The position numbers were made by a program, and so were the translations under genes. A stretch of DNA of 64,000 bases from Colwellia sp. (GTDB taxonomy: Bacteria; Pseudomonadota; Gammaproteobacteria; Enterobacterales; Alteromonadaceae), in NCBI GenBank assembly GCA_013215465.1, contig JABSOW010000008.1, forward strand, positions 97,338 to 161,337, given 5' to 3'. The notes below the pieces were generated by a model. It was not told the DNA's origin. It made no database searches and saw only the letters and a list, made by a program, of their open reading frames with translations. This document shows, one piece after another, positions 1 through 11,115 of the stretch (position 1 is its first letter; each line of letters starts with the position of its first letter).

Positions 1-1087
1 TGTTGAAGTTTTTAGCAAACTCTTCCCAAGGGTTAGCGATACATTGTTTAAGACCTAAAGAAATACGACGACGTTCTTCGTCAATTTCTAATACTAGTAC
101 TTCAACAGTATCACCTAAGCTAACAACTTTAGATGGGTGGATGTTTTTGTTAGTCCAATCCATTTCAGAAACGTGAACTAAACCTTCAACGCCTTCTTGG
201 ATTTCAACGAAACAACCATAATCAGTTAAGTTAGTTACGCGGCCTGAAAGTTTAGAACCTTCAGGGTAACGGTTAGCAATTGCTACCCATGGATCTTCGC
301 CTAACTGCTTCATACCTAGCGATACACGAGTACGCTCACGGTCGAATTTCAATACTTTAACTTGAATTTCATCACCAACATTTACGATTTCACTTGGGTG
401 CTTAACACGTTTCCAAGCCATATCTGTAATGTGAAGTAGGCCGTCAATGCCGCCTAAATCTACGAATGCACCGTAATCAGTAAGGTTCTTAACGATACCT
501 TTAACTTCTTGGCCTTCCGCTAATGATTCAAGTAATTCATCACGTTCAGCACTGCCTTCAGCTTCGATAACAGCTCGACGTGAAACAACTACGTTATTAC
601 GCTTTTGATCAAGCTTAATAACTTTGAATTCTAAATCTTTACCTTCAAGGTGAGCAGTGTCACGTACTGGACGTACATCTACTAATGAACCCGGTAAGAA
701 AGCACGAATATTGCTAACTTCAACCGTGAAACCACCTTTAACTTTACCGTTAATAACACCGATAACAGTTTCTTTTTCTTCGTAGGCTTTTTCAAGTACT
801 TGCCATGCTTCATGACGCTTAGCATCATCACGTGAAAGAACTGTTTCACCGAAACCATCATCAGTCGCTTTAAGTGATACGTCTACTTGATCGCCAACAA
901 CAACTTCTACTTCACCAGTAGCGCTTTTGAATTGATCAATTGAGATAACACTCTCAGATTTAAGGCCAGCATCAACAATAACATTGTCTTTGTTAATAGC
1001 AACGATTGTGCCTTTGATAATTGAACCAGGGCGTGTTTCGATTTCTTTTAAACTTTCTTCAAAAAGTTCTGCAAAATTTTCCATCAT
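1..1087 (-). CDS. rpsA: 30S ribosomal protein S1, N-terminal part (cut by window edge)
   Basis: This open frame runs off the left edge and covers about the first 362 of roughly 555 residues. It begins [13 protein letters not shown], matching the conserved start of gammaproteobacterial S1, and the repeated S1 (OB-fold) RNA-binding domains follow. S1 helps the 30S subunit unfold and bind mRNA. I chose the ATG at 1087 because the next Met aligns with residue 2 of E. coli S1. No clear Shine-Dalgarno sequence precedes it, which fits the known S1-dependent, autoregulated initiation of rpsA. The next gene upstream on the same strand is cmk, the usual gammaproteobacterial order. Confidence 0.95.
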   Translation of the reverse strand, partial: MMENFAELFEESLKEIETRPGSIIKGTIVAINKDNVIVDAGLKSESVISIDQFKSATGEVEVVVGDQVDVSLKATDDGFGETVLSRDDAKRHEAWQVLEKAYEEKETVIGVINGKVKGGFTVEVSNIRAFLPGSLVDVRPVRDTAHLEGKDLEFKVIKLDQKRNNVVVSRRAVIEAEGSAERDELLESLAEGQEVKGIVKNLTDYGAFVDLGGIDGLLHITDMAWKRVKHPSEIVNVGDEIQVKVLKFDRERTRVSLGMKQLGEDPWVAIANRYPEGSKLSGRVTNLTDYGCFVEIQEGVEGLVHVSEMDWTNKNIHPSKVVSLGDTVEVLVLEIDEERRRISLGLKQCIANPWEEFAKNFN

Positions 1088-1215
1088 AACTTGTTTATAA
1101 CTCAGTTATTAATCCAGTCGACTCCATGTCTCATGGGGTTGTTAAATTAGCTTCGGTACATCCTTGACGTAAGCTTTAGTTAATTTTACCTATTAAATAA
1201 ATAATAGATAAAGGT

Positions 1216-1896
1216 TTATGTTAATTTTCCATTCGCAAACGAAAGGATTTTATTAACCACTTCCTGTATGGAAAGATCAGTAGAGTCAACGATTAACGCT
1301 CCTTCTGCAGGAACAAGCGGGGCAACTTTTCGGTTACTATCTCGCTCATCTCGTTGACGTATATCATCCAAGAGGCGCCCGATTTTAACATCAAAGCCTT
1401 TCTCTTTCAACTGATTAAATCGCCGTTCGGCTCTCACTTCAGCGCTGGCGGTTAAAAATATCTTTACCGGTGCATGTGAAAATACCACTGTGCCCATATC
1501 GCGGCCATCAGCAACTAAGCCTGGTGTAACACAAAAAGCGCGTTGACGGCGTAATAAAGCTTCACGTACCCGTGGAAATGCAGCAACCTTCGATGCTAGT
1601 GCACCAATTTCTTCGGTGCGAATGGTATTGGTGACATTCTCACCTTCTAAAATAACTTTTCCTTCGCCCTGACTGCTAATTTCAAATTGTACGTCTAAAT
1701 GTGCAGCCATAGGAATAAGTGGCTCTTCATCATCTAGACTAACATGATGATGCTGAGTGGCTACGGCAAGTACTCGGTAAATAGCACCACTGTCAAGTAA
1801 GTGCCAACCTAGTTGTTCCGCGACAATTCTGGCAACAGTTCCTTTACCTGCCCCGCTTGGGCCATCAATGGTAATAACTGGAATGCTTTCCTGCAT
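1216..1896 (-). CDS. cmk: Cytidylate kinase
   Basis: Cmk phosphorylates CMP and dCMP with ATP in pyrimidine nucleotide salvage. The P-loop GPSGAGKGT lies near the N-terminus, and the [10 protein letters not shown] segment and a C-terminal lid ([10 protein letters not shown]) are present. A longer frame starts at 1914, but the ATG at 1896 is preceded by AGGGGA at a normal distance and begins [15 protein letters not shown]. It gives about 226 residues, close to E. coli Cmk. The gene sits between aroA and rpsA, all on the minus strand, as in many gammaproteobacteria. Confidence 0.95.
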   Translation of the reverse strand: MQESIPVITIDGPSGAGKGTVARIVAEQLGWHLLDSGAIYRVLAVATQHHHVSLDDEEPLIPMAAHLDVQFEISSQGEGKVILEGENVTNTIRTEEIGALASKVAAFPRVREALLRRQRAFCVTPGLVADGRDMGTVVFSHAPVKIFLTASAEVRAERRFNQLKEKGFDVKIGRLLDDIRQRDERDSNRKVAPLVPAEGALIVDSTDLSIQEVVNKILSFANGKLT

Positions 1897-1982
1897 ACAT
1901 TTTTCCCCTAACATCGAAAATCGGCGGAATTATACGGGATTTATTTGATAAAATCGCGTAAAAATATTTTTATGTAAAGTAA

Positions 1983-3263
1983 TTAACAAGATACTTGTGC
2001 TAACTTGGTAAAATAGTCAGGAAATGTTTTGGCCGTACACTTAGGATCATTAATAGTAACGGGGGAATCGCTTAAGGCGACGAGAGAAAAGCACATGGCT
2101 ATCCTATGATCGTCATAAGTATCAATTTCAGCATGTTTAATAAACTTGGGTGGCGTAATAGAAATATAATCTTCACCTTCAATCACCTCAGCACCTACCT
2201 TTCTTAGCTCGGTAGCCATGGCACTTAATCGATCAGTCTCTTTTACGCGCCAGTTGTAAACATTTCGAATAGTTGTTGTGCCTGTCGCAAAAAGTGCTGT
2301 GGTTGCAATGGTCATGGCAGCATCAGGGATATGATTCATATCCATATCAACAGCAGTTAGAGGCTTACCTACAACAGTGATTGACTCATTAGCCCAAGTC
2401 ACTTCAGCCCCCATTTTTTCAAGAACATCAGCAAAATGCTTATCTCCTTGAACACTTAGTTTACCAACGCCATGCACGGTAATTTCGCCGCCTTTAATAG
2501 CTCCAGCAGCTAAAAAATATGAAGCTGATGAAGCATCACCTTCAACCATATATCTTTCTAAAGCTTGGTATGACTGGCCTCCTTTAACATTGAAAGACTT
2601 ATAGTCATTATTCTGTACGTTAACACCAAACCTTTGCATAATATCAAGCGTAATATCAATATATGGCTTTGAGACTAATTCACCGTCAATTTCTATATCG
2701 GTATCTGTCTCTAACAAGGGTGCTATCATCAAAATTGCGGTTAAAAACTGACTCGATATTGAGCCATCAATGCTCACTGTATTTCCTGTCAACGCTTTAC
2801 CCGTTATTTTTACCGGTGGATAATTTTTGTTTTCTAAGTATTCTATCTCGGCGCCAAGCTGTGCCAATGCATCACCTAAATGACCAATTGGCCGTTCTTT
2901 CATTCTTGGTTCGCCAGTTAAGATATATTCACCTTCACTCGCTGCAAGGGCTGCACACAATGGGCGCATTGCGGTACCTGCGTTACCTAGGAATAGTTCC
3001 AATGGCTCTTTAGTTTTGAAAAAACCATTATTTCCGATAACAGTACACTCAGTGCCGCAATCACTTAGGGTATATTTAATACCAAGGCTTTTTAACGCAT
3101 TTAGCATATGGTTAATGTCATCACTAACCAATAAGTTAGTGATTTTCGTTACGCCGTTCGCTAATGCAGCAATTAACAATGCGCGATTAGATAAACTTTT
3201 AGAACCAGGTAAAAAAATTTCTCCGTTAATTCTACCTATTGGGTTTAATGTTAATTGCTCCAC
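1983..3263 (-). CDS. aroA: 3-phosphoshikimate 1-carboxyvinyltransferase (EPSP synthase)
   Basis: AroA condenses shikimate-3-phosphate with phosphoenolpyruvate in the chorismate pathway, in the cytoplasm. The 426-residue protein has the family signatures: [11 protein letters not shown] near residue 20, [13 protein letters not shown] near residue 90, and a KETDRLSAM motif near residue 345. The length is normal for the bacterial enzyme. Only one base separates the serC stop from the aroA start, so the two are co-transcribed and probably translationally coupled, the classic serC-aroA arrangement that links serine and aromatic synthesis. Confidence 0.97.
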   Translation of the reverse strand: MEQLTLNPIGRINGEIFLPGSKSLSNRALLIAALANGVTKITNLLVSDDINHMLNALKSLGIKYTLSDCGTECTVIGNNGFFKTKEPLELFLGNAGTAMRPLCAALAASEGEYILTGEPRMKERPIGHLGDALAQLGAEIEYLENKNYPPVKITGKALTGNTVSIDGSISSQFLTAILMIAPLLETDTDIEIDGELVSKPYIDITLDIMQRFGVNVQNNDYKSFNVKGGQSYQALERYMVEGDASSASYFLAAGAIKGGEITVHGVGKLSVQGDKHFADVLEKMGAEVTWANESITVVGKPLTAVDMDMNHIPDAAMTIATTALFATGTTTIRNVYNWRVKETDRLSAMATELRKVGAEVIEGEDYISITPPKFIKHAEIDTYDDHRIAMCFSLVALSDSPVTINDPKCTAKTFPDYFTKLAQVSC

Positions 3264-3264
3264 T

Positions 3265-4353
3265 TTATCTCATCCTCTTTTCAAATTGTTGCATAAAATC
3301 AACTAATGCTTGCACACCTTCAATTGGCATAGCATTGTATATACTTGCCCGCATACCGCCAACGATCCTATGGCCTTGAAGCGCCATTAAGCCCTGCTGT
3401 TCTGATTGTGTTATAAACTTCTCATTTAAGCTTTCATCTTTAAGCCAAAATGGAATGTTCATTTTACTGCGATATTGGACTTCAATATTGTTGTTATAAA
3501 AATCACTATCATCAATTGTTTGATATAATAATTCAGCTTTTGCTTGGTTTATTTTAGCAATAGCTTTAACACCGCCAAGCTCTTTAAGCCACTGAAAAAC
3601 TAAACCGGCTAAATACCAAGCATAAGTAGGTGGCGTATTGTACATAGAATTATTATCAGCACAGGTTTTATAATTCATAATACAAGGAGTGGCTTGTTGC
3701 GCATTACCAAGTAAGTCTTCCCGAACAATAACAATAGTTAAACCTGACGGGCCGATATTTTTTTGTGCACCTGCGTAAATAAGGCCAAATTTAGTGACAT
3801 CAATGTCATGAGATAAAATGGTTGATGACATGTCAGCAACTAAAGGTACGCCGTTAGTTTCTGGTATATAATTAATTTCGATACCGTCAACCGTTTCATT
3901 TGGGCAATAATGTACATAAGCCGCATTACGGTTTAATGACCATTTGTCATTAGGAATAAGACTAGTTTCACCGTCATCATGCTCTTCACGAATATTAATC
4001 ACGTTGATATTGCCAAAGTTTTTAGCTTCAATTGCTGCTGCTTTTGACCACGAGCCATTAACAATATAGTCTGCTGATTTACCTTGAGGCAATAAATTCA
4101 ACGGTACTGCTGAAAACTGACCTCGACCACCACCATGGCAAAATAAAACTTTATAATTATCCGGAACTGCCATTAACTCACGTAAATCAGCCTCAGCTTG
4201 CGCTGCCATTTCCATATAGATACTGCCACGGTGACTTAGTTCCATTACGGAACTACCGGTATTATTCCAATTAATAAATTCATTTTGTGCTTTTGCCATT
4301 ACTGCTGTTGGTAACATTGCCGGGCCGGCACAAAAATTAAAAACTTCAGACAT
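3265..4353 (-). CDS. serC: Phosphoserine aminotransferase
   Basis: SerC is a PLP enzyme that converts 3-phosphohydroxypyruvate to phosphoserine and also acts in pyridoxine synthesis. The protein has 362 residues and begins with the typical [11 protein letters not shown]. The PLP-binding lysine is in [13 protein letters not shown], about residue 197. Conserved substrate-binding segments such as [17 protein letters not shown] lie near the C-terminus. It is the first gene of the serC-aroA pair and lies downstream of a terminator that ends gyrA. Confidence 0.97.
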   Translation of the reverse strand: MSEVFNFCAGPAMLPTAVMAKAQNEFINWNNTGSSVMELSHRGSIYMEMAAQAEADLRELMAVPDNYKVLFCHGGGRGQFSAVPLNLLPQGKSADYIVNGSWSKAAAIEAKNFGNINVINIREEHDDGETSLIPNDKWSLNRNAAYVHYCPNETVDGIEINYIPETNGVPLVADMSSTILSHDIDVTKFGLIYAGAQKNIGPSGLTIVIVREDLLGNAQQATPCIMNYKTCADNNSMYNTPPTYAWYLAGLVFQWLKELGGVKAIAKINQAKAELLYQTIDDSDFYNNNIEVQYRSKMNIPFWLKDESLNEKFITQSEQQGLMALQGHRIVGGMRASIYNAMPIEGVQALVDFMQQFEKRMR

Positions 4354-4451
4354 TTTCTTATTCTCTAATAAAATTTCAATACTAATTTTTTAACATACAA
4401 GCTCATTGCCATCCATGGCACCGCGACATACTGTTCATCCTGAACATAAAA

Positions 4452-4478
4452 AAGGCGGTTATTAGCCGCCATTTTTAT
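4452..4478 (-). terminator. Rho-independent terminator after gyrA
   Basis: Read on the minus strand, GGCGG and CCGCC (4466-4470 and 4454-4458) form a stem around a seven-base loop, followed by a run of six T. It lies 15-40 bases past the gyrA stop and before serC, so it should end gyrA transcription. Confidence 0.85.
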
Positions 4479-4492
4479 GTTGTTAACGACGA

Positions 4493-7231
4493 CTATTCTT
4501 GTTCGTCATCTGTCGAGTTATCTTCTGTCTCTTGTTGAGCACTTTGCTCCGAGTTGTGTTTTGAGGCATCATGTTCCGAAGAGGTAGCTTCTTGACTCGT
4601 TACTTCTCCTTCAACATCTTCACCTTCAAGCACGGCTGGCTCTTCAACTTCATCAATGCGTTGTAGCGCAACCACTAGCTCATTTTCACTGGTACGAATT
4701 AAACGCACACCTTGGGTATTACGGCCAATAACACTTACTTCATTAACCCGAGTACGCACTAGTGTACCGTTATCGGTAATAACCATAATCTCATCAAGTT
4801 CATCTACTTGTACAGCACCAACAACCTTGCCATTACGTTCACTAACTTTAATAGAAACAACACCTTTAGTGGCTCTACTTTTCGCTGGATATTCGCTTAA
4901 ATCAGTACGCTTACCATAACCATTTTCTGTAATCGTTAATACTGGACCATCATTTTTAGGTACGATTAAGGAAACTACTTTTTGGTCGCCATCAAGTTTG
5001 ATACCACGAACACCGGTACCCGTTCTCCCGATGGGTTTTAATGCCCAACGTTGTTCACCTGTTTCAGGATCAACTTTTATTTCACCGGTTTCGCTATCGC
5101 GTACTTTCTCATTGAAACGAACAACCTTACCTGCATCAGAGAATAACATGATGTCATTATTACCGTCGGTAATGTCGACACCAATCAAGGTATCATCATC
5201 ACGGAGATTAAGGGCAATAATACCATTAGCTCTTTGGTTTTTATAGGCAGTTAACGCTGTTTTCTTCACAGTACCTGACGCTGTTGCCATGATGATATAT
5301 TTATCATCTTCATATTCGCGCACCGGTAAAATAGCGGTAATTCGTTCATCATTTTCAAGCGGTAGTATATTTACAATTGGACGACCACGCGCAGTTCGAC
5401 TCGCTAGTGGTAATTGATATACTTTCAACCAATATAATTTACCGCGATTTGAGAAACATAAAATAGTATCGTGGGTATTAGCTATCAACAAACGTTCAAT
5501 GAAATCTTCTTCTTTCATCTTAGTGGCCGCTTTGCCTTTACCACCACGTTTTTGTGCTTGGTAATCTGAAAGTATTTGATATTTTACATAACCTTCGTGA
5601 GAAAGCGTTACCACAACATCTTCTTCACTGATTAAATCTTCTAATGATAAGTCATGAGAAGCATTAGTAATTTCTGTACGGCGTTCATCACCAAATTCAT
5701 CACGAATTGCGACAAGCTCTTCACAGATAATTTCCATTAAGCGTGCCGGCTCGGCAAGAATATGCATCAACTCTGCGATGACATCTAATAACCCTTTGTA
5801 CTCAGCTAGAATTTTCTCATGTTCTAAGCCTGTTAATTTGTGCAAACGTAAATCTAAAATGGCTTGTGCTTGCACAGGGGTTAAATAATATTGATTATCA
5901 AGAATGCCAAACTCTTCTTCTAACCATTCAGGACGTGCTGCATCATTACCAGCAGCACTAAGCATGTCAGCAACATTACCTAAATCCCAACCACGTGCAA
6001 TTAACGCGTCTTTGGCTTCACTTGGTGTTGGTGAGGTTTTAATTAATTCGATGATCGGGTCTATATTTGCTAAGGCAATTGATAAACCTTCAAGTAAGTG
6101 GGCACGTTCACGTGCTTTTCTTAATTCAAAAATAGTACGGCGTGTTACCACTTCACGACGATGCAGTACAAACGCTTCTAACATTTCTTTTATATTAAAT
6201 ATTTTTGGTTGACCATTGGTCAATGCCACCATATTAAAACCAAAAGACACTTGCATTTGTGTCAGCTTATATAAGTTATTTAAAACCACTTCACCGATTT
6301 CACCACGTTTGATCTCGATAACCATGCGCATACCGTCTTTATCAGACTCATCACGCAAGGCGGAAATACCTTCAAGACGTTTGTCTTTAACCAGCTCAGC
6401 CATTTTTTCAATCAAACGGGCTTTATTCACCTGGTATGGCAATTCATGGACAATAATGGTTTCTTTACCTGTACTTTCATGCACTTCAATTTCAGCGCGG
6501 GCGCGGATCTTTATTTTACCACGGCCAGTTCGGTAAGCTTCTTCAATACCGGCACGACCGCTAATTATTCCAGCAGTAGGAAAATCTGGACCGGGTATAT
6601 AAGTTAATAGCTCTTCAAAAGAAATATCGCTATTCTCAATAAGTGCTAAACAACCGTTAATAACTTCTGTTAAGTTATGGGGTGGAATATTTGTTGCCAT
6701 ACCAACAGCAATACCCGAACTACCATTCACTAACAGGTTAGGAATACGCGTTGGCATCACCACAGGAATATGTTCAGTTCCATCATAGTTAGGAACAAAA
6801 TCAACTGTTTCTTTGTCTAAATCATCTAAAATAGAGTGCGCAATTTTAGACATACGAATTTCGGTATAACGCATTGCCGCTGCGCTATCACCATCAACCG
6901 AACCAAAGTTACCTTGACCATCTACTAACATGTAGCGGAGTGAAAAAGGTTGTGCCATACGAACAATAGTATCGTAAACCGCAGTATCACCATGAGGATG
7001 ATACTTACCGATAACATCACCAACCACACGGGCTGATTTTTTATAAGCTTTATTCCAATCATTACCTAGCACTTCCATCGCAAACAATACGCGGCGATGT
7101 ACAGGTTTTAAACCATCACGTACGTCAGGCAATGCACGCCCAACAATAACGCTCATGGCATAATCTAGATAGGAAGTTTTTAACTCATCTTCAATATTTA
7201 CTGGAACTATTTCTTTGGCCAGATCTGACAT
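4493..7231 (-). CDS. gyrA: DNA gyrase subunit A
   Basis: GyrA is the breakage-reunion subunit of gyrase and introduces negative supercoils with GyrB. The 912-residue protein starts [14 protein letters not shown] and keeps the active-site tyrosine in [11 protein letters not shown] (about residue 122). The C-terminal beta-pinwheel carries a GyrA-box-like KRGGKGK segment near residue 560. Position 83, in [10 protein letters not shown], is Thr where E. coli has Ser; Asp87 is kept. The tail after residue 860 is an acidic, low-complexity extension rich in E, D, S and Q. The gene is alone between its own terminator and the divergent ubiG. Confidence 0.98.
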   Translation of the reverse strand: MSDLAKEIVPVNIEDELKTSYLDYAMSVIVGRALPDVRDGLKPVHRRVLFAMEVLGNDWNKAYKKSARVVGDVIGKYHPHGDTAVYDTIVRMAQPFSLRYMLVDGQGNFGSVDGDSAAAMRYTEIRMSKIAHSILDDLDKETVDFVPNYDGTEHIPVVMPTRIPNLLVNGSSGIAVGMATNIPPHNLTEVINGCLALIENSDISFEELLTYIPGPDFPTAGIISGRAGIEEAYRTGRGKIKIRARAEIEVHESTGKETIIVHELPYQVNKARLIEKMAELVKDKRLEGISALRDESDKDGMRMVIEIKRGEIGEVVLNNLYKLTQMQVSFGFNMVALTNGQPKIFNIKEMLEAFVLHRREVVTRRTIFELRKARERAHLLEGLSIALANIDPIIELIKTSPTPSEAKDALIARGWDLGNVADMLSAAGNDAARPEWLEEEFGILDNQYYLTPVQAQAILDLRLHKLTGLEHEKILAEYKGLLDVIAELMHILAEPARLMEIICEELVAIRDEFGDERRTEITNASHDLSLEDLISEEDVVVTLSHEGYVKYQILSDYQAQKRGGKGKAATKMKEEDFIERLLIANTHDTILCFSNRGKLYWLKVYQLPLASRTARGRPIVNILPLENDERITAILPVREYEDDKYIIMATASGTVKKTALTAYKNQRANGIIALNLRDDDTLIGVDITDGNNDIMLFSDAGKVVRFNEKVRDSETGEIKVDPETGEQRWALKPIGRTGTGVRGIKLDGDQKVVSLIVPKNDGPVLTITENGYGKRTDLSEYPAKSRATKGVVSIKVSERNGKVVGAVQVDELDEIMVITDNGTLVRTRVNEVSVIGRNTQGVRLIRTSENELVVALQRIDEVEEPAVLEGEDVEGEVTSQEATSSEHDASKHNSEQSAQQETEDNSTDDEQE

Positions 7232-7535
7232 AAATAGATGTATCCCTTAACTTAAAACGTAACTATAAAATCACTTAGATTTTTATTATTATATTTTCAT
7301 AAAAAACATAAATCAACGCAGCATATTAGCACAGTTTTTGTTGATGCCAAACAGCTTTATTTAGCCGTTTAATGGGTGTTTTTATTACCGTAATTAAAGC
7401 CTACTACTTATGCTTACAAAGTGAGCTAAAAAAACATTTGTTGATCTATTTCATTGCTTTCATCAGCGTTTATGCTTTGTTTAACTAAAAGTTTGGTTTA
7501 GAATCCGCTCACCCGTATTCCAACTAGATCACCTC
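7232..7535. other. Divergent gyrA/ubiG intergenic region
   Basis: These 304 AT-rich bases separate the divergent gyrA and ubiG starts and must carry both promoters. I see no coding frame, no strong inverted repeat and no operator I can name. Confidence 0.5.
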
Positions 7536-8264
7536 ATGACTGAAAATAAAAGCGTGCCTAATGTAAATGAAGAAGAAATTGCTAAATTTGAAAAAATCGC
7601 TAGCCAGTGGTGGGATCTAACAGGTGATTTTAAACCCTTACATCAGATTAATCCGTTAAGAGTTCAATTTATTTGCCAACACCTTGCTGAACAAAAGCAA
7701 CAACTGTTTTCTAAAACAGTAATCGACGTAGGTTGTGGCGGCGGTATTTTATCTGAATCTTTATCAAAACTGGGTGCTACGGTAACTGGCATAGATATGG
7801 GTACAGAGCCACTCAATGTCGCTAAATTACATGCCCTAGAATCTCGCTTAACTATTAATTACCAAAAAATTACTGCTGAAGAAAAAGCGCAACAGTGCGC
7901 TGAAACATTTGACATGGTTACTTGCATGGAAATGCTTGAACATGTACCGGATCCAGCGTCAGTCATTCATGCTTGTGCACAATTAGTAAAACCTGGTGGT
8001 TTAGTGTTTTTTTCAACCTTAAACAAAACTGTTAAGTCTTATTTACTTGCTATATTAGCAGCAGAGAAAGTATTTAAATTAGTTCCTGATGGCACCCATG
8101 ATCATGACAAATTTATTAAACCATCACAATTAATCGCTTGGGCGGCAGAAAATCAATTGAAATGTATTGATGCCTGTGGCATTCATTATAATCCTATTAC
8201 AGAAAATCATAAATTAGTGACCAATTTAGACGTGAATTATATTCTGTGTTGCCAAAAAGTGTAG
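7536..8264 (+). CDS. ubiG: Ubiquinone biosynthesis O-methyltransferase UbiG
   Basis: UbiG performs both O-methylation steps of ubiquinone synthesis using S-adenosylmethionine. The 242-residue protein shows the SAM-binding motif I ([13 protein letters not shown], about residues 67-79), the acidic GIDMG after strand 2, and the family segments [13 protein letters not shown] and [14 protein letters not shown]. Start and length match the family. It lies divergently from gyrA, the arrangement seen in E. coli and many relatives, and ends before a hairpin terminator. Confidence 0.96.
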   Translation: MTENKSVPNVNEEEIAKFEKIASQWWDLTGDFKPLHQINPLRVQFICQHLAEQKQQLFSKTVIDVGCGGGILSESLSKLGATVTGIDMGTEPLNVAKLHALESRLTINYQKITAEEKAQQCAETFDMVTCMEMLEHVPDPASVIHACAQLVKPGGLVFFSTLNKTVKSYLLAILAAEKVFKLVPDGTHDHDKFIKPSQLIAWAAENQLKCIDACGIHYNPITENHKLVTNLDVNYILCCQKV

Positions 8265-8317
8265 AAAATAAAAGCGCACGTTTTATTTATAAGCAAGTTG
8301 GGCAAACAATAAACAAC

Positions 8318-8360
8318 AAACACCTAAACATCTAACTAATTGTTAAATAGGTGTTTATTT
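8318..8360 (+). terminator. Hairpin terminator after ubiG
   Basis: AAACACCTA (8318-8326) pairs with TAGGTGTTT (8348-8356), extended inwards by AACA/TGTT, and ATTT follows. The position 54 bases past the ubiG stop supports a terminator, though the T-tract is short. Confidence 0.6.
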
Positions 8361-8388
8361 CTCTATATTTCAATTTGATATATAGAGA
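8360..8388. repeat. Short inverted repeat between ubiG and nrdA
   Basis: TCTCTATAT (8360-8368) is mirrored by ATATAGAGA (8380-8388) with an 11-base spacer. It directly follows the ubiG terminator. It could be a second terminator stem or an operator for the nrd promoter, but it does not match the NrdR box as I know it. Confidence 0.4.
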
Positions 8389-8547
8389 CACAAAAATCAA
8401 TTAAAATATTTTCAGCTAAAAAAAATTTTAAAAAAAATATTGCTTTTAGTAAATTCCCAAACAAATTACCCTTGCTAGGTTAGTTGTTACTAACCCTTGT
8501 TAATTCGGTAAAAAGTCAACCCAAAACCAAGTTATTTTATCGCTTGC

Positions 8548-8660
8548 ATTCAAGTCAAAACCTCACTATCTTGTGCTTGAATTTATAATAAACCCTAGAT
8601 GTTGTGCCTTTGGCTTTTTTAGCGCATTCAGGGTTTATTATAAAAACAAAGGGCTTTTTT
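8548..8660 (+). promoter_or_regulatory. Structured leader upstream of nrdA (candidate attenuator)
   Basis: A 7-bp stem ATTCAAG/CTTGAAT (8548-8554, 8576-8582) abuts a perfect 14-bp stem TTATAATAAACCCT (8583-8596) with AGGGTTTATTATAA (8630-8643). A competing pairing of GCCTTTG (8606-8612) with CAAAGGGC (8647-8654) is followed at once by six T (8655-8660), a terminator-like arrangement 80 bases before the nrdA start. The leader looks built to fold in alternative ways. No B12-riboswitch sequence or NrdR box is evident. Confidence 0.5.
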
Positions 8661-8739
8661 AATTACAAGCGTTATAACTTAACCTGTACTGAAAAAAGCA
8701 TACTAAAAAATTAGTAACTATTTACATCACAGGTCTTTC

Positions 8740-11010
8740 ATGAATAATAATCTTTTTGTTACCAAGCGTAATGGCGAAAAAGAACTCATCGATTTAGAAA
8801 AAATACACCGTGTTATTACTTGGGCTGCAGCAGATCTAGAAGACGTTTCTGTTTCTCAAGTGGAACTAAAATCACATATTCAATTTTATGATGGTATTAA
8901 AACTGAAGACATTCATGAAACCATCATCAAGGCTGCTGCCGATTTAATTTCAGAAGAAACGCCAGATTATCAATATCTATCGGCTAGACTTGCTGTGTTT
9001 CATCTACGTAAAAAAGCTTATGGTCAATTTGAGCCACCTAAACTTTATGATCATGTGGCCAAGTTGGTTGAATCAGGTAAATATGATCAACACTTATTAG
9101 TTGACTATGATGAAAATGATTTTGAACATATGTCATTATTTTTAGACCATACCCGTGATCTAAACTTTAGTTATGCTGCGATAAAACAACTTGAAGGAAA
9201 GTATCTTGTTCAAAACCGTGTCAACGGAGAAATATATGAAAGTGCACAGTTTTTATATATTTTAGTTGCTGCTTGTTTATTTGCAAAATACCCTAAAGAA
9301 ACTCGATTGAGTTATGTAGAAGATTTTTATCACGCTATTTCAACCTTCAAATTATCACTACCAACGCCGATAATGGCTGGTGTACGTACGCCAACGCGTC
9401 AATTTTCTTCCTGTGTGTTGATTGAATGTGATGATTCATTAGACTCAATTAATGCTACATCTAGTGCTATCGTTAAATATGTATCACAACGCGCTGGTAT
9501 CGGTGTGAACGCTGGTCGTATTCGCGCTTTAGGTAGTGCTATTCGTAATGGTGAAGCTTTTCATACTGGCTGTATCCCTTTTTATAAACATTTTCAAACA
9601 GCGGTTAAAAGTTGTTCTCAAGGTGGCGTTCGAGGTGGTGCTGCCACCCTATTCTATCCACTTTGGCATTTAGAAGTAGAAAGTTTACTGGTACTAAAAA
9701 ATAACCGAGGCGTTGAAGAAAACCGCGTTCGTCATTTAGACTATGGCGTGCAATTTAACAAAGTAATGTATCAACGTTTAATAAAAGGTGGGTATATCAC
9801 TTTATTTAGCCCAAGTGATGTTCCAGGTCTTTATGATGCATTTTTTGAAGATCAAGAAAAATTTGAGCAACTTTATGTTCAATACGAAAATGATGAATCT
9901 ATTCGTAAAAAACGTATTAAAGCCATCGAGCTGTTTACGTTATTTGCTCAAGAACGTGCAAGTACTGGTCGTATTTATCTACAAAATGTTGATCACTGTA
10001 ATACACATAGCCCGTTTGATCCAAGTAAAGCCCCTATTCGTCAAAGTAACTTGTGCTTAGAAATTGCGCTGCCAACTAAGCCGATGAAAGACATAAATGA
10101 TGAAAATGGTGAAATTGCGCTATGTACATTATCAGCATTTAACTTAGGAGCAATAGACTCTTTAGATGAATTAGAAGGTTTAGCTGACTTAGCTGTACGT
10201 GCGCTTGATAGTTTGCTTGATTATCAAGACTACCCTATCCCTGCTGCTCGTAATGCGAGTTTAGCTCGAAGAACCTTAGGTATAGGAGTCATTAACTACG
10301 CCTATTATTTAGCCAAAAATGGATTGTACTACTCAAATGGTAGTGCTAACAACTTAACCCATAGAACTTTTGAGGCCATTCAGTATTATTTATTAAAAGC
10401 CACCAACGAGCTTGCAAAAGAACGAGGTGCTTGTCCTAAATTTGATGAAACGCGTTTATCACAAGGTATATTGCCTATTGATACCTACAAGAAAACGATT
10501 GATGATATTACCGGTGAACCTTTGCATTTAGACTGGGAATCATTACGTGCTAGCATAAAAGAATTTGGTGTTAGAAATTCAACTGTATCGGCGTTAATGC
10601 CATCAGAAACCTCATCGCAAATATCTAATGCTACTAATGGTATCGAGCCACCACGCGGCTTAATTAGTATAAAAGCAAGTAAAGACGGTGTTTTAAAGCA
10701 AGTAGTACCTGAGTATAAAAAACTTAAGCAAAACTACGAATTACTATGGAATATTCCAAATAATCAAGGTTATTTAGAGCTAGTAGGTATTATGCAAAAA
10801 TTTATTGACCAAACAATTTCAGCAAATACCAACTATGATCCGGCTAAATTTGATGGTGGCAAAGTTCCTATCAAACAAGTACTAAAAGACATTTTAACCG
10901 CCTACAAGCTTGGTATTAAAACCATGTATTATCATAACACGCGTGATGGTGCCAGTGATAATGTAGAAATTGAAGACGATGACTGTGCCGGCGGTGCATG
11001 TAAGATTTAG
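8740..11010 (+). CDS. nrdA: Ribonucleotide reductase class Ia, alpha subunit
   Basis: NrdA reduces ribonucleoside diphosphates to deoxyribonucleotides using a radical delivered by NrdB. The 756-residue protein opens with an ATP-cone (VTKRNGEKELIDLEKIHRV) that senses ATP/dATP. The active-site core includes SSCVLIECDDSLDSI, QSNLCLEIALP and MPSETSSQISNATNGIEPP. It ends CAGGACKI, the flexible redox-active cysteine pair that is recharged by thioredoxin or glutaredoxin. An AGG lies six bases before the ATG. nrdB follows after a hairpin. Confidence 0.98.
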   Translation: MNNNLFVTKRNGEKELIDLEKIHRVITWAAADLEDVSVSQVELKSHIQFYDGIKTEDIHETIIKAAADLISEETPDYQYLSARLAVFHLRKKAYGQFEPPKLYDHVAKLVESGKYDQHLLVDYDENDFEHMSLFLDHTRDLNFSYAAIKQLEGKYLVQNRVNGEIYESAQFLYILVAACLFAKYPKETRLSYVEDFYHAISTFKLSLPTPIMAGVRTPTRQFSSCVLIECDDSLDSINATSSAIVKYVSQRAGIGVNAGRIRALGSAIRNGEAFHTGCIPFYKHFQTAVKSCSQGGVRGGAATLFYPLWHLEVESLLVLKNNRGVEENRVRHLDYGVQFNKVMYQRLIKGGYITLFSPSDVPGLYDAFFEDQEKFEQLYVQYENDESIRKKRIKAIELFTLFAQERASTGRIYLQNVDHCNTHSPFDPSKAPIRQSNLCLEIALPTKPMKDINDENGEIALCTLSAFNLGAIDSLDELEGLADLAVRALDSLLDYQDYPIPAARNASLARRTLGIGVINYAYYLAKNGLYYSNGSANNLTHRTFEAIQYYLLKATNELAKERGACPKFDETRLSQGILPIDTYKKTIDDITGEPLHLDWESLRASIKEFGVRNSTVSALMPSETSSQISNATNGIEPPRGLISIKASKDGVLKQVVPEYKKLKQNYELLWNIPNNQGYLELVGIMQKFIDQTISANTNYDPAKFDGGKVPIKQVLKDILTAYKLGIKTMYYHNTRDGASDNVEIEDDDCAGGACKI

Positions 11011-11043
11011 CTAAAAAATATAACAATAATACGCAATTGAATG

Positions 11044-11068
11044 AGCCTAGATAATACTAGGCTTTTTA
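11044..11068 (+). terminator. Hairpin terminator between nrdA and nrdB
   Basis: AGCCTAG (11044-11050) and CTAGGCT (11057-11063) form a 7-bp stem with a six-base loop, followed by TTTTAT. It lies between two genes that must be co-expressed, so it may be a partial terminator that sets the ratio of NrdA to NrdB, or nrdB may have its own promoter. Confidence 0.75.
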
Positions 11069-11115
11069 TCACCCTTATCAAATTATAGTGGTGATACTTT
11101 AAGGAATAGTAAAAA

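Noticed and set aside
2663..3306. Plus-strand frames opposite aroA
   Set aside because: Antisense shadows of a well-conserved gene, with no ribosome sites or family features.
8360..8388. Inverted repeat read as an NrdR box
   Set aside because: Sequence and spacing do not match the NrdR consensus and no tandem second box is present.
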